Positions 17,338-25,790 are shown, counted from the first letter of the stretch. The stretch is DNA of 64,000 nucleotides from Xenophilus sp. L33 (GCF_009765735.1 NZ_LMUW01000054.1:39934-103933); one strand, 5' to 3'. Numbers and translations: made by a program. Notes: generated from the sequence alone by a model not told the origin.

Positions 17338-18491
17338 GCCGGCTCCGCCGCCTGCAGCGGCATGCCCAGCCGCACCTTGCCCGGCGCATCGATGAGCGCC
17401 GCCGCGACCCGGCGCCGATGCTCGCGCACCGTGCCGCAGCGCAGGCTCCAAGCGACGATCCGCCGGTACCAGAGTTGCAAGTCGAATTCCAGCATGAAGC
17501 CCATGCCGCCATGGATCTGCTGCGCCGAGCGGGCCACGAAGATGCACTTGTCGCTGGCGAATGCCTTGGCCTGCGAGACCTCGATCGAGGCCGGCAGCCC
17601 TTGTCCCAGCCGCCAAAGCGCCTCGCGCACCAGGAGCTGGGCACCGTCGACCGCGATCAGCATGTCGGCCGCCAGGTGCTGGATCGCCTGGAAGGCGCCG
17701 ATCGGCTGGCCGAAGGCCTCGCGCTCCTTGGCATAGGCGACCGCGAATTCCATGTCGCGCCGGGTCGCGCCGACCAGCTGCGAGACCATCAGTGCGCTGG
17801 CGATGTCGCACAGATCGCGCGCCACAGCGCTGCCGTCACTGCCGACCTGTTCGTCGGCCGCGACCCGCACGCCCTCGAAGCGCAGCAGCGCCTCGCTGTC
17901 CTTGGCCGAGGTCACCAGGTCGATGCATTCGATGCCGGGCGAATCGGTCGGGATGCTGGCGGCGTGGACGTGGCCGGCCTCGTCCTGGAACAGCAGCAGG
18001 CAGTGCTGTGCGATGCGAAAGCCGTCGACGAAGGCGCGCGTGCCGTCGAGCACCCAGCCGTCGCCTTCGCGCCGGCCGACCAGCCCGTGGCCGTCGCCGG
18101 TCCAGGCGCCGTCGCGGCCCTGCACCGCGAAGCACAGCACCCGCTCGCCATCGATCACCCGGCGCAGCGCGTCGCGTTGGGCCGGCGAGCCGTGCCGCGC
18201 CAGCACCAGCGCCGCCGTCAGCGTGCCGTGCAGGGGCAGCGGTGCCAGGTGGCGGCCGGCCTCCTCCATCAAGAGGCCGGCGTAGCCGAGCGGCAGGCCC
18301 TGGCCGCCGCACGATTCGGGCAGGCTGACGCCGATCCAGCCGAGCGCGGCCAGCTTGTGCCACAGCGCGGCCGAGCTGCGTTCGGGCTGCTTCTCGGCAT
18401 CGCGCACCAGCGCGGGCGTCGATTCGGCGGCGAAGAATTCGCGCGCGGATTCCTGGATCAGGATCTCTTGTTCGTCGGGAAGTACGTCCAC
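17334..18491 (-). CDS. Acyl-CoA dehydrogenase-family protein (385 aa)
   Basis: The three-part fold of acyl-CoA dehydrogenases is visible: N-terminal helices with GVSLPESCGGQGLPLGYAGLLMEEAGR, a middle beta domain, and a C-terminal helical part with AVAYAKEREAFGQPIGAFQAIQH and QQIHGGMGFMLEFDLQLWYRR. The canonical catalytic Glu (IYEG-type motif) is not seen; the equivalent region reads YRRIVAWSLRCGT. The gene lies 28 bases after a second acyl-CoA dehydrogenase gene, a layout that recalls the two-gene heteromeric FadE enzymes acting on ring or side-chain CoA esters in actinobacteria. Assembly as a heteromer is inference. Confidence 0.88.
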   Translation of the reverse strand: MDVLPDEQEILIQESAREFFAAESTPALVRDAEKQPERSSAALWHKLAALGWIGVSLPESCGGQGLPLGYAGLLMEEAGRHLAPLPLHGTLTAALVLARHGSPAQRDALRRVIDGERVLCFAVQGRDGAWTGDGHGLVGRREGDGWVLDGTRAFVDGFRIAQHCLLLFQDEAGHVHAASIPTDSPGIECIDLVTSAKDSEALLRFEGVRVAADEQVGSDGSAVARDLCDIASALMVSQLVGATRRDMEFAVAYAKEREAFGQPIGAFQAIQHLAADMLIAVDGAQLLVREALWRLGQGLPASIEVSQAKAFASDKCIFVARSAQQIHGGMGFMLEFDLQLWYRRIVAWSLRCGTVREHRRRVAAALIDAPGKVRLGMPLQAAEPA

Positions 18492-18519
18492 TGGCTTGAC
18501 CTCGGGAAAAAGGGAAGCG

Positions 18520-19746
18520 CTACTTGCGCGGCTTGGGCAGGCCCAGGCCGCGTCTTGCGATCTGGTCGCGCATGACCTGCACGCTGCCGTGGTTCACGGT
18601 CGACTGGAAGGCCGACAGGAGGTTGTGCGCGTAGAGGCCGTCCTGCACGTTCTCGGGCGAGCCGTTGAGCAGTTGCGCATGCGGGCCGAGGATCTGCGCG
18701 ATCGCTTCGGTGGCCCGCACGCCGTGCTCCGGCGCCCACACCTTCTCGGCAGCGCCCTCGTAGCTGAAGCCGCTGCCGCGCTGCTCGATCGTCATGCTGC
18801 GCATCGTCATCAGGCGGCAAACCTGGCCTTCGATCCACAACTCGGCCACCTTGTCGCGGACCGCCTCGTCGTCGCGCAGCGGGGCGGCGCGCTCGTCGTC
18901 GGACTTGAGCCAGTTGACGATGTCCTCGTCGCGCTTGACCGAGATCAGGTAGCGCCAGGCGCCGACCCGGTCGAGGTTGAGGCCGCGCTGCGACACCGCC
19001 CAGCCGTCGCCTTCGTCGCCGAGCAGGCAGGCCACGGGTACCTTGACGTCGTCGAAGAAGACCTCGTTGGTGCGCTCTTCGCCGTAGGTCGTGCCGGGCG
19101 GGCCGCCGGGCTCGTTCTGGATCGTCAGCAGTGGCCGGATCGTGATGCCCGGCGTGTCCATCGGCACCAGCAGGATCGACAGGCCCGCGTGGCGCCTGGA
19201 CTCCGGGTCGCTGCGCACCAAGAGGAAGATGTGCGTGGCCACCTGCGCATTGGTCGTGTAGATCTTCTGGCCGTTGACGAGGTAGTGCGCTTCGGCGCCT
19301 TCGCCGGTGCGAATGCCCCGGCAGCGCACCCCGGCCAGGTCGGTGCCGCACTGCGGTTCGCTGTAGCCCTGGCAGAAGACGATCTCGCGGCGGATCGCCT
19401 TCGGCACGAAGTCCTGCTTCTGGGCCTCGGTGCCGGAGGCGAGGATCGCCGGCGTGCCGGTGCCGCCGCCGCCGATCACCACCTGGGCCGCGCGGTAGAA
19501 CTCTTCCTCTACCAGGAACTGCGTGATGCGGTTGCCGCCCTGGCCGCCGTAGGCCTTCGGCCAGGCAATCGCGTTCCAGCCGCGCTCGGCGATCTTCTCG
19601 AACACCGGCCCGGTGCGCGGGCCGAAGCCGCGGCCGCGCTTGCCGCCGGCGAAGTCGGCCAGCACCTCGGGCGTGAAGTGTTCCTTGATGAAGGCCTGCA
19701 CGTCGCGGCGCAACGCTTCTTCTTCTTCGCTGAAGATGAAATCCAT
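18520..19746 (-). CDS. Acyl-CoA dehydrogenase (408 aa)
   Basis: A full-length acyl-CoA dehydrogenase: AIAWPKAYGGQGGNRITQFL near residue 60, the FAD/substrate loop YSEPQCGTDLAGVRCRG near 128 and INTTNAQ-type strand YTTNAQVATH near 165. The C-terminus carries NHGSVQVMRDQIARRGLGLP in place of the usual YGGSSEIQRN motif, and no obvious catalytic Glu follows. Together with the downstream family member it may make a mixed enzyme. It is preceded by the ThDP enzyme gene, 33 bases away, on the same transcript, whose promoter region carries the regional operator elements. Confidence 0.9.
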   Translation of the reverse strand: MDFIFSEEEEALRRDVQAFIKEHFTPEVLADFAGGKRGRGFGPRTGPVFEKIAERGWNAIAWPKAYGGQGGNRITQFLVEEEFYRAAQVVIGGGGTGTPAILASGTEAQKQDFVPKAIRREIVFCQGYSEPQCGTDLAGVRCRGIRTGEGAEAHYLVNGQKIYTTNAQVATHIFLLVRSDPESRRHAGLSILLVPMDTPGITIRPLLTIQNEPGGPPGTTYGEERTNEVFFDDVKVPVACLLGDEGDGWAVSQRGLNLDRVGAWRYLISVKRDEDIVNWLKSDDERAAPLRDDEAVRDKVAELWIEGQVCRLMTMRSMTIEQRGSGFSYEGAAEKVWAPEHGVRATEAIAQILGPHAQLLNGSPENVQDGLYAHNLLSAFQSTVNHGSVQVMRDQIARRGLGLPKPRK

Positions 19747-19779
19747 GGTTGTCCTCGGGCTCGAGTTGCTGCAGGGTTT

Positions 19780-21342
19780 TCAGCGGCCGATGCGGGCTTC
19801 GATGAGGAAGGGGCCGGGCCGTGCCACCGCGTGGCGCAGCAGCCCGGCCAGCGCCTCGCAGCTGTCGGCACTGGCCGCCTCCACGCCCATGCCTTCGGCC
19901 AGCTTGACCCAGCTGATGTCGGGATCGACGATCGTCAGCATGCGTTCGGCCTGTTCGCCCCACTGGCTGGCGCCGACGCCGGCCAGCTCGCCCTTGAGGA
20001 TCTGGTAGCCGCGGTTGGCGAAGACGACCGTGACCACGTCCAGCTTCTCGCGCGCCTGCGTCCAGAGCGCCTGGATGGTGTACATCGAGCTGCCGTCACC
20101 TTCCATGGTGATCACCTTGCGCTGCGGGCAGGCGATCGCCGCGCCGGTCGCCATCGGCAGGCCATTGCCGATCGCGCCGCCGGTGAGCTGCAGGTAGTCG
20201 TGCGGCCGGGCACCGAGCGAGGCCGGGAAGAAGCTGCGGCCCGCACTGATCGATTCGTCGACGACGATCGCCTGATCGGGCAGCAGCGCCGCGATCGTGC
20301 GCAGCACCGAATCGGGCGTCAGTTCGCCATTGGGCAGCGCCAGCTCGCGCGCCGGGTCGAGCAGCGGCGCCAGCGCGGTCGCGCCGACTCGGGCTGCCAG
20401 CTCCTGCAAGGTGGCGAGCAGGTCGTCGGTCGGGCCGGTCAGCTCGATCAGCTTCGATCCGGGCGCCATCAGGTAGTCGGGCTTGCCGGGATAGCCGAAC
20501 ATCGGCGCCGGCACCTTGGCGCCGACCAGGATGACGTGGCTGGCGTCCTTGAAGGTGGCGACGCCGGCATCGACCGGCGCCGGCGTGCGCGCGATCGCCG
20601 CGCGGCCTGCGCCGCGCTCCATCCGGCCGTTGCTGTACGAGGCCAGCATGCGGGCGCCGGTGCGCTGGACGATGCGGCTGGCCGCTGCCAGGGCCTCGGC
20701 CCGCAGCGCCCGGCCCGACAGCAGCAGGATCACCTGGGAGCCCGATTGGAGCGCCTGGATGGCCTCGTCCATCGCGCTGTCGCCGGGCAGCGTGGCCGGC
20801 GGCGGCGCGAAGTCGAGCCGGGCATGCGGCCGCGCCGGCGTCCAGGCGGTGTCGGCCGGAAGGATCAGGGTCGCGATGCGGCCCGGCAGCGTGTTGGCGA
20901 CCCGGATCGCCTCCGCGGCGTCACCGGCGATGTCGTCGGCCGAGGTGCAGGTGCGCACCCAGGACGACATGGTGGTGGCGATGCCCTCGATGTCGCCGGT
21001 CAGCGGCGAATCGGTCGCCTTGTGGCCCTGCCGGTGCTCGCCGACGATGTTGACCAGCGGCACCTGCGCCCGCTTGGCGTTGTGCAGGTTGGCCAGGCCG
21101 TTGCCCAGGCCCGGCGCCAGGTGCAGCAGGGTCGAGGCCGGCTTGTCGGCCATCCGCGCATAGCCGTCGGCCGCGCCGGTGACCACGCCTTCGAACAGGC
21201 CGAGCACGCAGCGCATGCCAGGGATGCGATCGAGCGCCGCCACGAACTGCATCTCCGAGGTGCCGGGGTTGGCGAAACAGACGTCCACCTTGCCGGCCAG
21301 CAGCGTCTCCACCAGCGTCTCGGCGCCATTGCGTTCTTGCAT
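19780..21342 (-). CDS. Thiamine diphosphate enzyme, benzoylformate decarboxylase / acetolactate synthase type (520 aa)
   Basis: The N-terminal domain has FANPGTSEMQF near residue 25 and the cofactor-activating Glu51 in LFEGVVTGAADGY. The C-terminal domain has the ThDP/metal motif EGDGSSMYTIQALWTQA with Asn-Arg-Gly about 20 residues later. Length and the NPGTSE motif place it near benzoylformate decarboxylase and the uncharacterised acetolactate-synthase-like group rather than true IlvB. It probably decarboxylates or ligates a 2-oxo acid. The start is the ATG after GGAGACCCGGA; an upstream ATG in frame would fall in the operator region. First gene of the leftward operon, divergent from the dehydratase operon. 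Confidence 0.88.
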   Translation of the reverse strand: MQERNGAETLVETLLAGKVDVCFANPGTSEMQFVAALDRIPGMRCVLGLFEGVVTGAADGYARMADKPASTLLHLAPGLGNGLANLHNAKRAQVPLVNIVGEHRQGHKATDSPLTGDIEGIATTMSSWVRTCTSADDIAGDAAEAIRVANTLPGRIATLILPADTAWTPARPHARLDFAPPPATLPGDSAMDEAIQALQSGSQVILLLSGRALRAEALAAASRIVQRTGARMLASYSNGRMERGAGRAAIARTPAPVDAGVATFKDASHVILVGAKVPAPMFGYPGKPDYLMAPGSKLIELTGPTDDLLATLQELAARVGATALAPLLDPARELALPNGELTPDSVLRTIAALLPDQAIVVDESISAGRSFFPASLGARPHDYLQLTGGAIGNGLPMATGAAIACPQRKVITMEGDGSSMYTIQALWTQAREKLDVVTVVFANRGYQILKGELAGVGASQWGEQAERMLTIVDPDISWVKLAEGMGVEAASADSCEALAGLLRHAVARPGPFLIEARIGR

Positions 21343-21352
21343 TCCGGGTCTC

Positions 21353-21389
21353 CGAATTAATTCGCATAGCAAATGTTCAATTCATTTGC
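21353..21389. promoter_or_regulatory. Operator cluster upstream of the ThDP enzyme operon
   Basis: Contains CGAATTAATTCG, a 12-base perfect palindrome at 21353-21364, the half-site ATTCGCA at 21360-21366 continuing as ATTCGCATAGCAAAT (one base different from 13307-13321), and an inverted repeat GCAAATG-N7-CATTTGC at 21369-21389. The elements begin 11 bases upstream of the ThDP gene start. Several half-sites close together would suit a tetrameric IclR protein; this is inferred. Confidence 0.6.
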
Positions 21390-21446
21390 GCATTAGAAGG
21401 GGATGTTAGCCCTGGCCTGCGCGCCGGTCAACGGGAAACGCTCGCG

Positions 21447-21475
21447 TTGACACGCACCGCTGGCGCCACTATCAT
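21447..21475 (+). promoter_or_regulatory. Sigma-70-type promoter of the dehydratase / HMG-CoA lyase / CoA-transferase operon
   Basis: TTGACA at 21447-21452 and TATCAT at 21470-21475 are separated by 17 bases, an almost consensus promoter and the best one in the window. The predicted transcription start, about 21482, falls inside the operator-like repeat at 21480-21498, so a bound regulator would repress. The first start codon is at 21533. Confidence 0.65.
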
Positions 21476-21479
21476 TTTC

Positions 21480-21498
21480 CGTGAATTAAGTATTCGCC
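21480..21498. promoter_or_regulatory. Operator-like repeat at the dehydratase operon start
   Basis: CGTGAAT-TAAGT-ATTCGCC matches TGCGAAT-N5-ATTCGCA at 11 of 14 arm positions with the same spacing. It overlaps a second inverted repeat, ATTCGC-CTT-GCGAAT (21492-21506), followed by another GCGAATT at 21511-21517. It covers the predicted transcription start of the rightward operon. Confidence 0.55.
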
Positions 21499-21532
21499 TT
21501 GCGAATTATTGCGAATTGCAGAAAGAGACGAC

Positions 21533-22051
21533 ATGCTCGTGACCGACGAAGTCCTGGCCTACGTGGGCCTCTCGACCGAGGCGGAATTCGCCTGCGATCC
21601 GGTCGAGGCCGGCGCCGTGCGCCGCTTTGCCCAGGCCATCATGGACGAGTCGGCCGCCTATGGCACGGAACCGTGCGAGGCCCATCGGCGCTACGGTGGC
21701 CCGGTGGCACCGACGCTCTTCGCCAACCACATGATGCGGCGCCCGCTCGGCACGCCGGACCCGGTCGCGCTCAATGCCCACGATCCCGACTTCGATGGCA
21801 TCGTCCCGGTCGCCAGCCTCCCGGGCATCGCGCCGCTGGGGCACCTGGCCTCGCTCAACGGCGGCTCCGAGTTCGAGTTCTTCCGCCATGCGCGGCACGG
21901 CGAGCGGGTGAGCCTCAGACTCAGTTACGAGAGCATCACCGAAAAGGCATCGAGCAAGGGCCCGATGGTGCTGGTAGTGCGCCTCTACGAATTCCGCAGC
22001 GCCGGCGGCGAACTGCTGCTGCGCTCGCGCATGACCACTCTGCGGAGATAG
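21533..22051 (+). CDS. FAS1-like / MaoC-type dehydratase, first subunit (172 aa)
   Basis: Resembles the N-terminal half of hot-dog-fold two-domain dehydratases: FACDPVEAGAVRRFAQAIMDE near residue 20, then LNGGSEFEFFRHARHGERVSL near 105, typical of the non-catalytic half. The paired MaoC protein follows 3 bases later, so the two together would make a heteromeric enoyl-CoA hydratase/dehydratase. The start is the ATG after AAAGAGACGAC; an ATG eight codons upstream lies in the operator zone. First gene of an operon with the lyase and CoA-transferase. Confidence 0.82.
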   Translation: MLVTDEVLAYVGLSTEAEFACDPVEAGAVRRFAQAIMDESAAYGTEPCEAHRRYGGPVAPTLFANHMMRRPLGTPDPVALNAHDPDFDGIVPVASLPGIAPLGHLASLNGGSEFEFFRHARHGERVSLRLSYESITEKASSKGPMVLVVRLYEFRSAGGELLLRSRMTTLRR

Positions 22052-22054
22052 ACG

Positions 22055-22525
22055 ATGCAACCTCTTCACTTCGAGGATGTCGCGCCCGGCCAGCTGCTGC
22101 CGGTGCTGGCCAAGGGTCCGCTGCGCGAGATGCACCTGTTCCGGTGGTCCGCCGCAATGGAGAACTGGCACCGCATCCACTACGACCGGCGCTTCGCGCA
22201 GGAACACGACAAGCTGCCCGATCTGCTGATCAACGGCTCCCTCAAGCAGCAGTTCCTGGTGCAGCTGGTCAAGGACTGGGTCGGCCTCGACGGCTGGGTC
22301 TGGAAGATCCGCTTCCAGTTCCGCGCCATGAACACCGTCGGCGAGACCCTGAACGTCTGGGGCAAGGTGCTCTCGACCGAACGGCTCGCCGACTACGGCC
22401 TGGCCACGATCGAGCTGGGCATCCTGAACCAGGACGGCAAGGAATCGACACCCGGCGAGGCCGTGGTCGCCCTGCCCTTTCGCGACGGGCCTGCGGTTCC
22501 GTATCCCTTCGTGCCACCCCACTGA
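22055..22525 (+). CDS. MaoC-like dehydratase, second subunit (156 aa)
   Basis: Hot-dog-fold hydratase 2 family. The catalytic segment is FRWSAAMENWHRIHYDRRFAQEH around residues 30-52, where Asp/Asn and His of the hydratase-2 motif would lie (NWHRIHYD). The sequence continues with LINGSLKQQFL and an antiparallel strand FRAMNTVGETLNVWGKV. It probably adds or removes water on a CoA-bound enoyl intermediate together with the preceding subunit, in the cytoplasm. The gene starts 3 bases after the first subunit and precedes the lyase by 18 bases. Confidence 0.83.
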   Translation: MQPLHFEDVAPGQLLPVLAKGPLREMHLFRWSAAMENWHRIHYDRRFAQEHDKLPDLLINGSLKQQFLVQLVKDWVGLDGWVWKIRFQFRAMNTVGETLNVWGKVLSTERLADYGLATIELGILNQDGKESTPGEAVVALPFRDGPAVPYPFVPPH

Positions 22526-22543
22526 ACCCGCCGAGGACTTCCC

Positions 22544-23515
22544 ATGCCATCCATTCCCAGCAAGGTCCAGATCAACGAGGAAGGCCCGCGCGAGGGCTTC
22601 CAGATCGAGAAGAACCCGATCCCGACCGCACGCAAGATCGAGTTGATCGACAGCCTGTCGCGCACCGGCCTGAATCGCATCCAGATCGTTTCCTTCGTCA
22701 ATCCGAAAGCGGTGCCCGGCATGGCCGACGCCGAGGAAGTGGTCGAGGGATTCCACAAGGCGCCCGGCATCAGCTACGTCGGCCTCTGGCTCAACGACAA
22801 GGGCCTCAAGCGCGCGATCGACAGCGGCCGGCTGGAGGTCAAGGGTTCGGTCTCGCTGTGCGCCTCCGAGCCCTTCCTGATGCGCAACCAGAACCGCACG
22901 AAGGAAGAGAACATCCCGCTGCAGCACAAGACCATGGAGATGTTCAAGGCGCACCAGGTGGCGGTTCGGCGCGGCGCGGTGATGGCCGCCTTCGGCTGCA
23001 ACTTCGCCGGCGACATCCCGGTGGAGACGGTGCTGGACACGGTCGAGCAGGCCGTGAACATCGCGGCCGCGCACGATTTCACGCTCGACACCATGATGCT
23101 GGCCGACACCATGGCCTGGGCCACGCCGGCGTCGATCAAGCGCGTGGTCGGCGCGGTGCAGGACCGGCATCCCGGGCTGGAGGTCACGCTGCACCTGCAC
23201 GACACCCGCGGCATGGGCATCGCCAACGCCTATGCCGGGCTCGAGATGGGCGTGAAGACCTTCGACTCGGCCGTTGGCGGCCTCGGCGGCTGCCCCTTCG
23301 CCGGCCACGCCGGCGCGGCCGGCAACGTCTGCACCGAAGACCTTGTCTTCATGTGCGACGAGATGGGTATCGAGACCGGCGTCGACCTCGAGGCGCTGCT
23401 CGAATCCGCGCGGCTGGCCGAGGACATCGTCGGCCATCCGTTGCCCGGCTCGGTCATGCGCGGCGGCAGCCTGCGCGCCCTGCGCGACAAGGTCGGCGCC
23501 GCCCGCGCCGCCTGA
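22544..23515 (+). CDS. HMG-CoA lyase-family enzyme (323 aa)
   Basis: DRE-TIM metallolyase family. EEGPREGFQIE near residue 12 replaces the usual DVGPRDGLQ, the metal motif LHLHDTRGMGIANAY is near 212 (two His and Asp), and the signature GGLGGCPFAGHAGAAGNVCTED near 244 contains the catalytic Cys. It should cleave a 3-hydroxy-3-branched acyl-CoA by a retro-aldol step, releasing acetyl-CoA or acetoacetate-like product. Glu in place of the first Asp is a variant seen in non-HMG members, so the true substrate may be a larger acyl-CoA. Set between dehydratase and CoA-transferase genes. Confidence 0.9.
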   Translation: MPSIPSKVQINEEGPREGFQIEKNPIPTARKIELIDSLSRTGLNRIQIVSFVNPKAVPGMADAEEVVEGFHKAPGISYVGLWLNDKGLKRAIDSGRLEVKGSVSLCASEPFLMRNQNRTKEENIPLQHKTMEMFKAHQVAVRRGAVMAAFGCNFAGDIPVETVLDTVEQAVNIAAAHDFTLDTMMLADTMAWATPASIKRVVGAVQDRHPGLEVTLHLHDTRGMGIANAYAGLEMGVKTFDSAVGGLGGCPFAGHAGAAGNVCTEDLVFMCDEMGIETGVDLEALLESARLAEDIVGHPLPGSVMRGGSLRALRDKVGAARAA

Positions 23516-23546
23516 ACACCCCCTCAGAAGGACACCCGAAGGACAC

Positions 23547-24764
23547 ATGGCAAATCACAAGGACTTCCAGGCCAGCGGGCCGCTGCGCGGCCTGCGCGTG
23601 GTCGAGTTGGGCATGCTCTTCGCGGGACCGCTGATCGCGACCAACCTGGCCGACATGGGCGCCGAGATCGTCAAGATCGAGCACCCCAAGGGCGACGTGG
23701 TGCGCGGCCTCGGGCGCGGCGAGAACTCGCTCTGGTGGAGCGTGGTCGCGCGCAACAAGAAACTGGTGGCGGCCGACGTCAAGAAGCCCGAGGGCGCCGA
23801 GGTGGTGCGCAAGCTGATCGCCAGCGCCGACGTCTTCATCGAGAACTTCCGGCCCGGCCGGGTCAAGGAATGGGGTCTCGACTACGACACGCTGCGCGAG
23901 ATCAATCCCGGGCTCGTCATGGTCCACGTAAGCGGCTACGGACAGACCGGCCCGTACAGCGAGCGGCCCGGCGTCGGCACGCTGGCCGAGGCCTTCAGCG
24001 GCTACGCGCACGTCACCGGGCAGCCCGACGGTCCGCCTACGCTGCCCTCCTTCCCGCTGGCCGACGGCGTCGCCGCGCTCACCGGCACCTATGCGGTGCT
24101 GGCCGCGCTGTGGGCGCGCGACCGCAATGGCGGCATCGGCGACGAGATCGACGTCAGCCTCTACGAGCCGCTCCTGAGCATGACCGGGCCGATGCTCATC
24201 AACTACACCAAGGGCGGCGTGGTCTCCAACCGAGAAGGCAATCGGGCTCGCTGGTCGACCCCGCGCAACACCTACAAGACGAAGGACGAGCGCTGGATCG
24301 CAGTCTCCAGCGCCGCCGACTCACCGGCGATGCGCCTCTTCACCGCCATCGGCCGCGCAGATCTCACCACCGACCCGGACTGGTCCACCAACCGCGAACG
24401 GCTAAAGCGCGTCGAGGAATGCGACGGCATGATCGCCGCCTGGATGCGCGAGCACACGCAGGCCGAAGTCATGGAACACCTGAACAAGTTCGACGTGCTG
24501 GCCGCGCCGGTTCACGACATCGAGACCATCCTGGCCGACCCGCACGTGCAGCAGCGCGGCACCGTGGTGACGCTGCAGGACCCGGTGCTCGGCGACACCG
24601 GCGTGCAGGAGGTGGTGCCGCGTTTTCGCAATTCGCCGGGCCGCATCAACTGGCTCGGCAAGAGCGAGGTCGGCACCGAGACCCGCGACTTCCTGGTCGA
24701 GGCCGGCTACACCGACGCCGACATCGAGCGGCTGCATCGCGAAGGCGTGGTGAAGGCGGCTTGA
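23547..24764 (+). CDS. CaiB/BaiF family CoA-transferase (405 aa)
   Basis: Class III CoA-transferase: LRGLRVVELGMLFAGPLIATNLADMGAEIVKIE at the N-terminus, ENFRPGRVKEWGLDY near 107 and the nucleophile-containing segment near 170 (PLADGVAALTGTYAVL, with Asp). It activates a carboxylate by taking CoA from a donor such as succinyl-CoA. Length is typical. It is last in the dehydratase/lyase operon, followed by the IclR gene 77 bases later. In the pathway it probably forms the acyl-CoA that the two acyl-CoA dehydrogenases act on; this order is inference. Confidence 0.93.
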   Translation: MANHKDFQASGPLRGLRVVELGMLFAGPLIATNLADMGAEIVKIEHPKGDVVRGLGRGENSLWWSVVARNKKLVAADVKKPEGAEVVRKLIASADVFIENFRPGRVKEWGLDYDTLREINPGLVMVHVSGYGQTGPYSERPGVGTLAEAFSGYAHVTGQPDGPPTLPSFPLADGVAALTGTYAVLAALWARDRNGGIGDEIDVSLYEPLLSMTGPMLINYTKGGVVSNREGNRARWSTPRNTYKTKDERWIAVSSAADSPAMRLFTAIGRADLTTDPDWSTNRERLKRVEECDGMIAAWMREHTQAEVMEHLNKFDVLAAPVHDIETILADPHVQQRGTVVTLQDPVLGDTGVQEVVPRFRNSPGRINWLGKSEVGTETRDFLVEAGYTDADIERLHREGVVKAA

Positions 24765-24841
24765 CCGGGCCGGCCGCGAGGACGTGCGCATGGATCGATT
24801 GAGTACACTCGGCACGCACTTTTTCGCCTTCCAGGCGTGCC

Positions 24842-25669
24842 ATGGCCACCACCGTCACCAAGAAAACAACCGCATCGCGCGGTGCTCCCAAGAAGCCCGT
24901 CGACCGCCAGTTCGTGACCGCGCTGGCGCGCGGGCTCGCGGTGCTGCGCTGCTTCGATGCCATCCGGCCGCAGCTCGGCACCACCGAGATCGCGCAGATG
25001 ACGAAACTGCCGCAGCCCACCGTCTGGCGCCTGTGCCACACGCTGCAGCAACTAGGCTATCTCGTGCAGGCCCCCAACAGCGACAAGCTCTGCATCGGCA
25101 TGGGCGTCCTGGGCCTGGGCCAGTTCGCGCTCGGCTCGACCGACATCGGCGAGATGGTGCTGCCCGAGATGACCCAGATCGCCAAGCTCTCAGGTGCCGC
25201 GGTGTCGCTTGGCGTGGTCGACCAGGACGAGATCCTGATCGTCAAGCGCGCGCAGGGCGACGGGCCGCTGCTGATGAACCTGGCGGTCGGGTCTCGGCTG
25301 GCAATGGCGACCTCGTCGGCCGGCTGGTCCTACCTGGCAGCGTTGTCGCCGGACGTGCGCGAAGAGACGCTGCTCAGGCTGAAATACCAGTACAGCGGCA
25401 AGTGGGCCGAGCTGCGGGCAGCGATCGAGGTCGCGGCCAAGGGCCTGGCGAGCACCGGCTTCGTGATGAACGAAGGCTTCTATCACTCCGGTGTGAGCGC
25501 CGTGGGCGCACCAGCCTGCGACAAGACGGGCAAGCCGCAATTCGTCATCACCTGCGGCGGCCCCTTGCTCAAGCCGCGCTTCATGCGCGAGGAAATCGGC
25601 CCGCAGGTCGCACGGCTCGCACGCAAGATCACGGTGGCGCTGGCCGGGCGCTCGATGGGCTTCGGCTGA
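24842..25669 (+). CDS. IclR-family regulator, likely controller of the 13-33 kb region (275 aa)
   Basis: An N-terminal winged helix (FVTALARGLAVLRCFD, then LGTTEIAQMTKLPQPTVWRLCHTLQQLGYL, residues 25-80) and the C-terminal IclR effector domain (AAVSLGVVDQDEILIVKRAQG; GFVMNEGFYHSGVSAVGAP). A charged lysine-rich tail precedes the helix. Its position in the middle of the catabolic region, with four matching 19-bp repeats upstream of surrounding operons, makes it the best candidate for their regulator. Its own upstream gap shows no copy of the repeat. Repression versus activation cannot be decided, although overlap with -10 boxes favours repression. Confidence 0.9.
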   Translation: MATTVTKKTTASRGAPKKPVDRQFVTALARGLAVLRCFDAIRPQLGTTEIAQMTKLPQPTVWRLCHTLQQLGYLVQAPNSDKLCIGMGVLGLGQFALGSTDIGEMVLPEMTQIAKLSGAAVSLGVVDQDEILIVKRAQGDGPLLMNLAVGSRLAMATSSAGWSYLAALSPDVREETLLRLKYQYSGKWAELRAAIEVAAKGLASTGFVMNEGFYHSGVSAVGAPACDKTGKPQFVITCGGPLLKPRFMREEIGPQVARLARKITVALAGRSMGFG

Positions 25670-25694
25670 GAACCACACGCTTGTCAATTCGCTT

Positions 25695-25713
25695 GTCGAA
25701 TTAGTAATCCGCA
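25695..25713. promoter_or_regulatory. Operator-like repeat upstream of the MmgE/PrpD gene
   Basis: GTCGAAT-TAGTA-ATCCGCA matches TGCGAAT-N5-ATTCGCA with three arm mismatches and identical spacing. TTGTCA (25681-25686) and AGTAAT (25703-25708), 16 bases apart, form a plausible promoter whose -10 lies within the repeat. The MmgE/PrpD start codon follows 78 bases later, preceded by GGAGACAACG. Confidence 0.55.
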
Positions 25714-25790
25714 GAATTGCTCCGCCCGGTGGTTTTGCGCAGAATGCGTCGACCGCCGGGACAGTCCCGTGCGCCGTCACGGAGACAACG

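Noticed and set aside
18355..21360. A 1001-codon open frame on the plus strand
   Set aside because: It is antisense to two acyl-CoA dehydrogenase genes and the ThDP gene. Its translation is a His/Arg/Asp-rich repeat-like shadow typical of GC-rich coding DNA.
24765..24841. Search for an autoregulatory copy of the 19-bp operator before the IclR gene
   Set aside because: No repeat resembling TGCGAAT-N5-ATTCGCA is present there.
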